Both the position numbers and the translations under genes were made by a program. Below the pieces are notes generated by a model. The model was not told the DNA's origin and made no database searches. It saw only the letters and a list, made by a program, of their open reading frames with translations. From Prunella strophiata (Eukaryota; Chordata; Aves; Passeriformes; Prunellidae), in assembly GCA_036583965.1 (NCBI GenBank), contig JAZBQD010000014.1, positions 69,735,835-69,799,834 of the forward strand: a stretch of DNA of 64,000 nt, read 5' to 3'. Positions within the stretch are counted from its first letter, which is position 1. Each line of letters starts with the position of its first letter. Below, piece by piece: positions 36,418-46,656 of this stretch.

Positions 36418-36600
36418 AAATAAAGAATCGTAGGATGGTTTGGCTTGAAAGGGATTTTAAAGACTAGTCAGTCCCACCCCGTGCCATGAGCAGGGGACAC
36501 TTTTCACTGGATCAGGTTGTTCAAAGCCACGTCCATACTGGCCTTGAATACTTCCAGAGAGCCTGGATACAGCTGCACAACCGGGTCTCTGCAAACACCA
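36418..36600 (-). mobile_element. CR1 LINE 3' fragment
   Basis: AGAATCGTAGGATGGTTTGG at the left, AAAGGGATTTTAAAGA, CCATGAGCAGGGGACAC, CAGGTTGTTCAAAGCC and GGCCTTGAATACTTCCAGAG. Reverse CR1, moderately diverged. Confidence 0.75.
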
Positions 36601-37289
36601 AATTTTGTCCTAAAGTTGTTGCCAAGTTACCCAAAGATTGTCCCTTTCCTAATAAAATGCTTCTCAAACAAACTTAGAGCAAAAACTGTATCCTACAACA
36701 GCAAAGCCATGCAGGTGCCAGGCTGGGAGAGTCTGGGGCAGAAATATGGTCAGATGTGATTCAGGCATCTCTCTGTGAGTAAAACAACTTTTTTTTAATC
36801 TATCCAGTATTCCAATATCTGTGTTATCCTACCAGGTACAGTAGGAACCCATCCATGCAATTTGGATAAATAGAGAAATTTCAGAGAGGGGAAAATAAAT
36901 CAGTCTTAGGTTATAGTCCTGGAATATAAATAAATATACACGCACATCAGATCGCTCCCGGAGGCTGAAAATCTTCACTGAGCCTCCAAGTTCTGAGACA
37001 AACCCTGCACTGTTTCACCCTGACAGCTCCACTGGCATCAGGCAAGGGAGGAAGGGTCTGTGCAGGATTTATCCCAGAGAGCAAAGCTGAATCCAGCACC
37101 CCCTCGACCCCCTCCTCAACAGAATGGGCATTGTACAAGCCTCCCCTGCTCCAGCTGCTTTAAATAGCAGCAGCCTCACCAAGGGAGCTGGAGTCATTTT
37201 GCTTCTGGCTCTTCCAGGACATCTGGGGTTTGCTTTCTGCCTTTTATTTTTTTCCTAGTTAAAAAAAAAAACCCTCTTGCACAAGCCTC

Positions 37290-37560
37290 TTGGCCTGCCA
37301 GGCGACCTCCTGGTGAGGCAAGGCGAGGTCAGCTTCGCGAAGTCGCCGATCTCCTGGCGCGGAAGAGAATGTGAGGAGATCATGTGAAGGCCTCCAAAAA
37401 TGCAAAGCCGAGCCACAGACGACCACAGGGCTCGGCCACAGAAGAAAACAGCCTGGGTTGCTGGCAGGGGAAGCAGCAAAGAGCAGTTCCCAGAAATAAA
37501 TCTAATTGTCCGTGCGGCAGGGAGCGCGGGGAGATGGCGCGGGCAGGGACAGAGGGTCTG
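37290..37560. promoter_or_regulatory. CpG-rich patch within the intron
   Basis: The block contains CAGGCGACCTCC, AAGGCGAGGTC, the perfect palindrome CTTCGCGAAG (37333-37342), AGTCGCCGATC, CTGGCGCGGAAG, AAGCCGAGCC, CAGACGACC, GTCCGTGCGGC and GGGAGCGCGGGGAGATGGCG. Local CpG density is far above the rest of the window. GGCGAC (37301) and GTCGCC (37342) can pair around the palindrome. It may be an alternative promoter or enhancer; no TATA or exon is evident. Confidence 0.4.
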
Positions 37561-37929
37561 GCACTTGGCTCACCTGCACTCCAGGGAGCAGCAGGACCTG
37601 GGGTGATGCTGAGCTGCTCAGGCAGAGCCAACTGGTGCAGGGATGGGAGGGATGGTGGGGGAGGGAGCTGTGCCTGGAATATCTCAGACACAGCAGCCTT
37701 GGGTCCTGCTCTGCCCTCAATGAATATTTTGTGTGAGCGGGGTCACCCAGACGGGAGAGAGCAGCTCTGTGAGAGGGCTTGGCACCCAGCCACTTCAAGG
37801 CAGAGGGTTTCCTCCTGGTTTGTGCTTTGGAAGGAAATAAATGGTTTTGAGAAGGTTGTTTCCAATGCATGTTTGGGTTTTTTCCCCCGGGACAATGAGG
37901 ATTTGTGAAGGAGAGGTTTCAGGGTGGGG

Positions 37930-38130
37930 GTATTTCAGGGTGAAGGTAATTAATTACTGCCAGAATTATTTTTGCATCCACTGGTCAGGCAGTATCCTTT
38001 CAAGGACAGGTGTTTAATACTGAGAAACCTACATAATACCTCAAATGCAGTCATCCTCTCCACGCAATTAGGCCCTGATTTACAGCCCTTAAGTGCAAGC
38101 TTCTGTTGATGTAGGGGATTAAGAGTTTTT
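37930..38130. promoter_or_regulatory. Candidate conserved intronic element
   Basis: GAAGGTAATTAATTACTGCC, AATTATTTTTGCATCC, GTGTTTAATACTGAG and CACGCAATTAGGCCC in repeat-free sequence. TAATTA-type homeodomain cores cluster here. Inference only. Confidence 0.3.
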
Positions 38131-39847
38131 GTTTTGCTCTCCCTCAGAGCACCCAAAGCCACATTTTTTCCCTGCCTGGAGCGCAGAGCACTTTGCAGAG
38201 TCAGGGACCTGTCCTTATCCCTGCTGGCTGAAAGCAGAGAGGTGGCACCTGGGAGAGAGAACCATTACCCAGGGCAAAGAGATGAACCCATGTGCTGCCT
38301 GAGCTCACCTCACCGTGGGGAGGATTTCCCAATCCCAGTTCACAGGGGCCAGGACCTTACTGGGAGCACTGGAGACATGAACTCAGTTGCTCTCCAAAGA
38401 GCACAGCCCCAGACATCTCTGGCCACTTCCACCACAACCATGAGAAACACCAGCTGTGTCCCTGGAGAGAGCTCCCTGAGCTGCCTCAAGTGGGGAGAGA
38501 ACACGGAATTTCTCTCTGTGGAAGTTTTTCACCCCGGAGCAGAGCCAGCTTTGCAGGGGAGGTGATGCTCAGGCCTGCTGGAGACAGAAGGTGCAGGGGG
38601 AGATTTGCAAATCCCAGAGCTCAGCTGCAGAAACCCTGAGCCAGACCCCTACCTGTCAGATTACACCCTTTTTTGACTTAGAGATGGGGCAGCTGAGAGG
38701 CATTTTAAAAACTTTTATTCCATTTTCAGTCTCATGAGAAGGCTGAGACAACACAGATGTTATAATTTACGCCATCACAATCAGAAGTGATTGTGTCCCT
38801 CTTCCTCCCCAGCTCAGATTCCACCCCCTCCAGCCCCAGTGTCAGCAGGAGGACACTTGTCACCCCTTATCACAGCTGCTGGGCCCAGCAGCACGCTCTG
38901 CACACACGGCACACACGGCATCCAACACAAACTGATGTGACCAAGTGCACAAACACAGATCTGGCAGCCACCAGCCTGTTTGCCCCGGCTCCCAGTCTCC
39001 AGTGAGCATTCCCAGAGAGGCATTACAGCATTGCTGAGGGTGCTGCCCTTCCAAAAACTGAACTTTATCGTTTTTGTGTGGGGGTTTCCTGCTCTTATTT
39101 GCATTTTCAGAGGAAGAAGAAGAAAGCGCTGTTAAAAATTGACCAAGAACTGACCTCAGCTGTCCACAAACCCCTTGAATCAGAAACAGCAGCCTGTAAA
39201 ATTTGGAGTAAAGACATGTACACAAAACTTGTGCATGGTCTGTCCAGCTGGTATGAGCAAAAAGTGCTGTTGTGCAAGCACCAGTGGCACTGACACACAC
39301 AGGGATTTACTTAGGACAGCCCAACTGGCAAAATGAGGTAAAATGAACCTGGTAACTCATCCCTGTGATTGCTCCATTCCCCTGGGAAAGTGTCAGGCTC
39401 ACGTACCCACCAATCCAGCCAGGAGAAATGGGCAGGGCTGCCAAAGCTCCTGGGTTGCATGGACCTCCTTCCCCACATTCCTCTTCCCAAGGACTAACCA
39501 AAAGCTAACGCTCCTTTTCCCCAACCTTTCACTTTTAAGGAAAGATGGGAGAAATGACAGATAGGGATGACAATTCCTGCTTTTTTACTTGTAAAGTGAT
39601 TTTTTCCCCTCAAAACACCCCTTCTTTCCAGCAGCTCCAGCTGGTCCTTCTTTCTAATTGACCCTCTTACATGCCAGGGGTGGAATGTAAGAGCAAGGGA
39701 GATATTCCCTCCTCCTGCAACAGATGGGCACAGCACCAAGATCCAGGAAACCCTGGGCACAAATTGTGGTTTTATGCCTTAGCCAACCCCCCTATAAAGC
39801 AACCTCCTGCTGCTCCCCATCCTGGTGTCTCAGAGGTGCTCTGTGTT

Positions 39848-40010
39848 CTGTTAACACCAGGGATGATGAACACAAACCTGGGAGGAACAGGAAGATGAAA
39901 CAAGCTGAAAAATCTTGGCCGTCCCTGTTAACACCAGTGATTGCAAACAGAAGCCCTGGGAGGAAGTGGAATATGAAATAGGCTGAAAAAAAAAAAAAAT
40001 CTTGGCTATC
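39848..40010. repeat. 77-bp diverged tandem duplication
   Basis: CTGTTAACACCAG starts both copies (39848 and 39925). Each is followed by CTGGGAGGAA, GATGAAACAAGCTGAAAAA or ATGAAATAGGCTGAAAAA and ATCTTGGC. The second copy has an expanded A-run. Confidence 0.8.
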
Positions 40011-41282
40011 TCTCCCCTTCCCAGGAGTCAAGCTGACTGTCCCAAACCATACACAAAACCTTTCCACCACCTGAGCTGGAAGTGGCCCTTCCTAACCTGG
40101 TGGGATGGAGCAGGAGGGAGCCCAAGGGTCATCCCCAAGGACCAGGCAGTGTTCATCCCTGTGCTACCAAAGAAAAATTGTGCTCCCAGCTGGCCTCCAA
40201 ACATGCCCAGCATGGAAGGACTAACCCAAAAACTCCTCCTGAATCCAGCTAAACCCCGTGACAACAGCAGTGCTTGCTTGGTGGGCATCAGGGATGGGCA
40301 AGGGATGCAGGGAAAGCAGGAGAGAGCAGGAGAGCAGAGCCCACTTGAGGAACAAATGCATGGAGATAGTGCAGGACTCTCAGAGATTTCACCAGCAGCA
40401 TCTGCAGAGAGGTTTTGGGGAGTTACCAACAGCCTCCAGAAGCACAGGAAGCCTTCACAGCCAAGCCACTCGTCAGACAATGGCTTGGGACCCAAACATC
40501 CACTTCTGGTAGCAAAGTGTTGGGAAAATATTGCCCAGCTCTTCACACAAGGCCTTTTGTTGGCCAGTCAGCTTTGAAAACATTTCTGTTCTCCCCCAAG
40601 TGACAGCGCTGCCATGAAAAACAGGAAGAGACTGAATACAGCAATTTAAACAGTCAAACCCCATTTCCTGCCAAAAGGAAAGGAAAATACCAGCAAAAGG
40701 AGGAAGCCAGACAGGAGCTGGGGACTGACACTTTGATTATCTTGGGCAGATATTGGTGCTGCATATCTGGGGGAAGCTGCAGTGGTGGAGGTGACACCTT
40801 TTCAGGGCAGGCTCTGGAGTCTCTTGGTCTGGGAGGTGGATCAGGCTGGGGAGGAGGCCAGGATCTCCCAGGAGAGCAGCCCTGGGGTGTGAGCAGCTCC
40901 TGAGCTGGCAGCCAGGGTCCCATGCCAGCAGCACCCCCAGTTTGGGACTTCACTGCCAGCCAAAGCTCCAGCAAGATCCCTGCTCCTCTCCATCCACCCA
41001 CAGCCCTGACACCCTCAGGCTGCCTTGGGGTCAGTCTCCACGACCCTCCTCTTCTTCATCCATGCTTTTTGTTTCACCTGACTGGTCCTCAAGGTAGAGG
41101 GGAAGGCTCCCCTGCCTCCTCTGCTGAGCATCCCAGGAGTGGAGCTCTCACCAGGCTTCAAATGCACCCATTAATCTTTTTTCATTGTAATGACAATCAA
41201 CAAATCCCCCCAGTGATCAACTCCTGTACAGAAATTACACATTTACATCTCCATCCTCCTCTCAAAAGGCCTTTTATTTCCA

Positions 41283-41310
41283 CCCCCCCCCCCCTTTTTT
41301 TTTTTTTTTT
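41283..41310. repeat. C12-T16 homopolymer junction
   Basis: Twelve C are followed directly by sixteen T, a pure pyrimidine tract that may be length-variable or misassembled. Confidence 0.9.
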
Positions 41311-42639
41311 AAGAAATCCAGGATTTCCCAACACTGCCATAGATCCACAGAATGGTTGGAAGGGAAAAGTTGGAAATTGTTGGAAAAGTTCATCTTGTCC
41401 CTGCTCCATTACAAAGTTTATGGAGGACATTGAAACCACAGCCTTCTTTACCCAACATGAAGCTGGTTTTCTGTTTTAAGAAGCTTATTTTTCCCCCTCC
41501 AGGGCAGCCCTGCCTTTGCCAACACCCTGCTTGTCCTCAGGGTTTGAAGGTGCCCTCTGACTGTGTAAGTAGGAAGGGTTTCAGCATCCAGAGAGGAGAT
41601 TTAGATTCCACATGAGGGAAAGCTTCCTCCCAGCACAGACAGATTTTAGGGAGAGAGAGGAATTTCCATAGCCAGAGGTTAAGAACAGGTGAGACAAACA
41701 TCTGTCAGAAGCGTTATAAGTAGGGCAGAAGGGCAAATCAGATGACCTCATAAGAATCCTTTTTACCCAGCCTCATTTTTCTCTGATTATATGAATTTCT
41801 AAGCATTTGGGGTCAAGTGTACTGCTTAAATATAAGCTATTATCCTGCTTTTGCAGAGAGGTATTACCTGAGACCATTCATCACCTGAGTGAACATCACC
41901 AATTTGCAAATCAACAGCCCAGACATAAAAATCTATCATTTTTTTTCGATTTATGCTGAAGATGAATGGGAGGACAGCTGTAACACAGGGATGGGAGAGG
42001 AATGAACACTGAGGATTCTCCATTCATCTCTGGACTTTCACCTTTCCCACTCTGGGAATTCTGCTACCATGCTGCTGACATCTACAACAGGCACTTTGCA
42101 TGGGGCACCCACAGGCTCATCATCACACAGAGTTTGTTTTGTTTGTTTTGTCTTTGCCTTGACCTTTGCAAACCAGACTGGGACAAGTCTCCAGGACATC
42201 TGGGGACCCAATGCCTCCTGCTGAATACTGACCATGACACAAAGTTTGTCCAGCCAAGGTCTTTCCTGACCTCAACTCTCTCAGCCCCAGATGTAACCAA
42301 GCTGTCTGACCAGAGGAGCTACAGAATCTGCTGCTGGGGGCCAGAGCACTGTTCCCCCACATCCCTGGAATTATTTGTGTGCACATAATTCTAATAATTC
42401 TCCTAACATTGCAGGTTAGGAGAGTTGTGCTGGCAATGGTCCCCAGGAGATTTCTCTAGCCCTGAAATAGCCTTGAGCAAGGATTGCACCAAGGCAGGGG
42501 CAGAAGTATCCAGTCATGTGGATCCCCTTTGAGTCAGTTATTGCCCTGTTAGAAATATTAGAAAAATTAGAATATTTGTTACTAAAAGCCAGACCTGATA
42601 GGCAAGGACAGTGCAGTGAACCCAGCTCCTCAGTCCTAC

Positions 42640-42935
42640 AGCTAATACCACAAAGAATAACAGAATGGCTTGGGTTGAAAAGGATCTTAAAGATTATCCA
42701 GTGCCAACCCCTGCCATGGGCAGGGACATTCTCCACTGTCCCAGATTGCTCCAAGCCCCATCCAGCCTGGCCTTGGGCACTGCCAGGGATCCAGGGGCAG
42801 CCACAGCTTCTCTGGGCACCCTGTTCCAATGCCTCACTACCCTCTGTGTAAAGAATTCCTCCCTGACACCTAATCCAGATCTCCTCTCTGTCCCTTTGAA
42901 ATGCTCAGTGCCCTGGCACATCAGCTGGACTGTTC
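42640..42935 (-). mobile_element. CR1 LINE 3' fragment
   Basis: AACAGAATGGCTTGGGTTGA, CTGCCATGGGCAGGGACATT, TTGCTCCAAGCCCCATCCAG, GGCAGCCACAGCTTCTCTGG and GTGTAAAGAATTCCTCCCTG. A well-preserved reverse CR1 end. Confidence 0.85.
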
Positions 42936-44921
42936 TCATACAGGATTTCAGCTGCCCAAGGCAGGGCAGCAAAGCTGAAGTTCAGTTCCAGCCTGAGCCA
43001 TAGGCAGGTTAAGCCTCTGTTTGCACCAGCAGAGAAACGTTTGACATCCACACAAACCCGGGGAAAGGCTCACTGATGGCTCTGTAATTGCTTTTAGAGC
43101 TGCCTCTAACACATGTGCTGAGTGGCAGAGCAGCAGTGCTGGGGCTTGGCTGGCAAGCAGGACATCAGCAGAGGAGACCAGGCTCTCACAGACACACATC
43201 CAGCCTCCAAAATACTTCACCAGCCATCAAATATTTTCCAAGCTTAGTGGCTGGACTCTGCAACCCCTTTCAGCAGCCAAGTCACTAATACCTCTTCCCT
43301 CAGGCAGCACAGCTGATCTCAGGCAGGGCTTGCCAGCAGCTCTAAGTAGGCTCATTTAAGGAGAAGACAGCCTACTTAGTTACACACTTCAGACTTCCTG
43401 CTTTTAATTCAAGCATCTCCAGGTTCTTTTGCAGTGTCTCTGATTCACAGTGAAGATGTACACTCATAAATATGCTCCAACACTTTTCCCCACTGTGTCC
43501 TCTCTCCAATCTCTGCAGTCCTGTCCCCACTCAGTCTGACATCAGTTTTCTTGGTTTGGGACTCACCCCATGGGACACAAGAAAGATGTTTGACCTTTTT
43601 TGCTCCTGCCTAAAGCCACAGAAGGCAGGACTGAGAGGTTTCAAACCTCCTAACTGGAGAGGTCCAGCACTGCAAACGTTAGTGTGCAGCACAAGCAGAG
43701 CAAATATGCAAATGCATGGAGAGGCTTAAGAGCCCAGGAAAGATACTCCAGTGGGAAGCTCCCAGCTTAAATCTAAAGGCAGCTCTTTGAATGTGCACAG
43801 GCCTCGCGGCTAAACAAAAAAATCAAAGCCAGATTTGGGCACAGCCTTTCTCCCTGTGCAGTGCTCCACAGGGAGCTTTGCTGGTCTAGGCAGAGGAGAT
43901 CCCAGCTGAAATCAAGGACTTGTCCCTTCAGTGTGGGAGGATGAGAGCAGGGCAAGGTCAAGCAAGGACACTGAGGGGTGTAAAGGGGAATTAGGGCAGA
44001 GTAAGGCAGGATCAGTGTCCTTGCAATGAGACTGCCTCCCACATTCCTCATGGTCTGTCCTTGTCCCACCAGGGAGCATCAGAAGAGTCCCCCAGCAAAC
44101 CTTGAGCACCAAGGAGCAATCCCATACCCTGAGCACTGCCTGCCTGGAGATTTCGGGGCAGGAAAGCACTCTGGCATTTCTCCCTATTCCCTTTGCTCAG
44201 ACTGGAACTCGCCTCTCACTTGAAAGAGCTAATTAAGGGTGGGAATCAAAGCCTGGGGAAGCAGCTCCTGCAGCCCCGGGTGCTGTAATGCCCATGTCTG
44301 TGCCTGCCATCAAAGCCAGCCCTGTGCACATTCCTGCAGTGGCACTCGCAATAAACCGAGGCAATTTCTTCAGACCATTTGTAGGTCAGACAGACCAGCC
44401 TCTTCCCCAGTCCTGCCCTTAAATCTTGCAGTGTTTAATCCTTGATCTGCAGCCAGGCCTTAATTTTTCAGTGCAGAGCTGGCTGGAGACTGGAAGGCGA
44501 GGGGCTTTGATGGTTAATGACCAGTGCTTCTCAGCCCTGGAAGAAATGAAGCCCTGGCTTCATAAAGCTCCCTGAATAAATCCTGCCCCAGCTACAGCCC
44601 AGGGAAGCAAATTTACACCAGCACACACAGAAACTGGCACAAGCCACTGACATCTCTAGGTCCTGTTTTGGTTTAGGTTTGAGCTGAGAGCGCACTTGGG
44701 TCTAAGTGATTTCACCCCTGTGATTTGCACCATGAGGTAACTACAACAATATTCCTCCTAAATATTCCAAGGCCCCTTGGTTTAGCTTATCAGCCAGCAC
44801 AGCATGTCTGCTTGTTCTGATACCTTCACCAGCTTGTCCATGAGCTAACTGGGGCGTGAACTGGTTAAACTGGGTGGTGTGGTATAGTAAATGCAGGGCA
44901 ATCCCCAACTTCTGGGAAGAA
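42936..44921. other. Intron sequence, mostly unassigned
   Basis: Nothing identified apart from the candidate element at 44210-44560. Confidence 0.5.
44210..44560. promoter_or_regulatory. Candidate conserved intronic element
   Basis: AGAGCTAATTAAGGGTGG, CTCGCAATAAACCGAGGC, GTAGGTCAGACAGACC, GCAGTGTTTAATCC and GAAGGCGAGGGGC in sequence without repeat signatures, about 0.8 kb downstream of the first coding exon in gene direction. Inference only. Confidence 0.28.
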
Positions 44922-45251
44922 TGATGCATCTGACTCCATATCAGAAGGCTAATTAATTACTTTATTATACTGTATTATTCTATACTATATTACACTACAT
45001 CTAAACTGAAACTGAGCAAGAACTAAACTGAACTGAAGAAAATCTCGTGACTGTCTGCTGACTGACCTTCTGGACACACACCTGGCCCTGATAGGCCACA
45101 AAAACCCCATCACTTTGGGTAAACAATCTCCATATTGCATTCTGCTTTGGCACAACACAGGAGCAGCAAATGAGATAAGAATTGTTTTGATCATTCTTTT
45201 CTCTGCTTCTCTCCCTGCTTCTCTCAGGTTCAGAGAAATGTGAATCCCACA
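44922..45251 (-). mobile_element. Solo LTR, ERVK-like songbird family, sense to PLXNA4
   Basis: Read on the minus strand it begins TGTGGGATTCACATTTCTC, has an AT-rich TATA-like stretch, an AATAAA signal, and ends near CTCCATATCAGA...GATGCATCA. It is homologous to the segment at 32757-33159; both share the GACTCC/GATGCAT end, the AGCAAATGAGATAA block and the overall order. No retroviral coding sequence flanks it, so it is a solo LTR. I found no clean target-site duplication, so the ends may be off by some bases. It lies only 141 bp inside the intron from the coding-exon donor. Confidence 0.7.
44961..44966 (-). terminator. AATAAA poly(A) signal in sense LTR downstream of PLXNA4 coding exon 1
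   Basis: The plus strand reads TTTATT, so the gene strand has AATAAA. It lies about 430 nt beyond the exon donor and 19 nt past the TAG (44987-44985) that ends the unspliced open frame. It sits where the poly(A) signal of the LTR at 44922-45251 would be expected. Use by PLXNA4 transcripts is inference only. Confidence 0.45.
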
Positions 45252-45392
45252 GTGTGGTGAACTAGAGGCAGAGCCAGGACTGGGACAAGGCAGTCTCAGT
45301 TCCTTGGTCTCTGCTTTCAGGTTGGTTATCTGAAGACAAGACCTGTTAATACTTGAGGAGGGCAAGGTGGGGTGCTTGGGGGCTTCACTTAC

Positions 45393-46656
45393 CGCGCTGC
45401 TACAGGGAATGTCCTTGACCTTGAGCCAGGCCAGGTCTAACGTCCCCTCTCCCCTGTAGCAGGACTGAAGCCTGTCCTTGATGCGGTCGTTGATGTTTTT
45501 CAGGACAAAGATGCAAAGAGCAGACTCATCCAAAGACTTCATCTTCCTTTTCTGCCCCTTGGAGAAGACTGTGAAGAGGATATCATCCTCGGGGCCAACT
45601 CCCAGAGACCTGGCCAGGATGGCTCCAGCCTTGGACAAGTAGGCAGCCTGGAGCAACCGATATTCCACCCCGTTCTTCTCACAGCCAATGGGCACCTCCA
45701 CGTAGGAGTTAAAGGCCGTGTCCTCCTTACAAAGCCTCACCAGCTTGGAGGTGTAAACCTGCTCCTTTGTGGTGGAGCCGGGTGGGGAGATCATCTCAGG
45801 CTGCAGAGTCAGGAAGTAGACAAAGTTCCCGCTGCTGAAGCCGTAGATGTAGTAGATATCAAAGTCGGGGATGATGGTGAAGGTGTCTGAGGGGATCTTG
45901 ATCATAGAGGCCACAAACTCGTCGTGAAAGACATATGCAAACATCCCATCAGCCTCGGAGTTCTTGGTGAGCTTTCTGCTGGAGATGGTGGGGAAATACT
46001 CCGGTTTGCCGTCCACGGCCGTGGCGATGAACAGCTTGTCGTCCATGTTGCTGTAAGAAACAATGACTCCAAAAACAGAGCCACTCTCGTTCACCCCAGA
46101 GAGGTAATGCTCCTTCTTGTGGAAGGGCTCTCCCAGCTTGAAGAGGTCATCCAGCCTCAGGAGCTTGCAGATGCCCTGGTACAGGCTCCCACAGGCTATC
46201 AACCGATTCTCCTTGTAGTCTATGAGGAGCATTTTGTTTATGTTGTTGGTGGGCGTCAAGGGTTCATTGCAGGTTTGGACAATCCTGGGAGGATAACACT
46301 TGGGATTGTCATCGTCAGGACCAGTCTCGTGGGTCACCAGGACCTTCAGGTCGCTGGAGAGTTTGTAGATCCTGTTGACAGCCCCCAGGTAAATGTGCCC
46401 AGTCCTTTCATCCACCACCAAGTGGTTGAAGTTTCCCTCTGCTTGCTCTCCAGTGAAGGTGATGAAGGGCCTCTTTGGATGGGGTGGCTGCTGTCTGCCA
46501 AGAGGTGACACAGTGGTGGACAGCAGGAGGTGAGAAACCAGGCAAGTCCATTTCCACATGGCCGGCGACATGGTTAGAGAGGTTTGTATTCCCAAGGCAA
46601 CAAGAATTAGAAGCTGTAAAACTCTTCAAAACACCAATTCCCTGGCAGATTCTGTC
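45393..46656 (-). CDS. PLXNA4: PLXNA4 first coding exon (5' UTR plus codons 1-393, partial gene)
   Basis: Plexin-A4 is a single-pass receptor for class 3/6 semaphorins, acting with neuropilins in axon guidance. This exon encodes the signal peptide and most of the extracellular Sema beta-propeller. The acceptor AG is at 46658-46657 after a T-rich tract, followed by 85 nt of 5' UTR. The chosen ATG is 46571-46569; a second in-frame ATG at 46559 is also possible. Residues 1-25 (MSPAMWKWTCLVSHLL...) form a hydrophobic signal peptide. Sema-domain landmarks are GHIYLGAVNRIYKL (58-71), paired Cys92/Cys101 and Cys127/Cys135, Asn161 in NES (possible N-glycosylation), IKIPSDTF (224-231), FDIYYIYGF and QSCYRGEGTLDLAWL (369-383). 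Recalled vertebrate PLXNA4 matches nearly throughout, whereas PLXNA1 and PLXNA2 differ strongly. The exon ends with codon GCG (Ala393) directly before donor GTAAGT (GT at 45392-45391), phase 0. The open frame continues into the intron as read-through. The coding part is 46571-45393. Confidence 0.96.

Larger units (their letters stand above)
38131..42639. other. Intron sequence, mostly unassigned
   Basis: Holds the 77-bp duplication and C/T tract listed separately. 41340-41400 (CAGAATGGTTGGAAGGGAAA) may be a diverged CR1 end. Frames of up to 191 codons (40002-40577) have no recognised domain. Confidence 0.5.

Noticed and set aside
37290..37350. tRNA or other structured RNA gene in the CpG-rich stem
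   Set aside because: The short complementary arms do not form a cloverleaf and no internal A/B box promoter is seen.
40002..40577. 191-codon forward frame as a gene
   Set aside because: No homology I recognise and an overlapping open reverse frame of similar length; typical of chance.
45924..46508. 194-codon plus-strand open frame
   Set aside because: Antisense shadow of the conserved PLXNA4 exon, with no recognisable domain.
44985..46595. A single 536-codon minus-strand gene
   Set aside because: It is the PLXNA4 exon plus upstream UTR codons (the first codon is TTG at 46595) plus read-through of a GTAAGT donor. The matching plexin sequence stops exactly at the donor and resumes at 25989.
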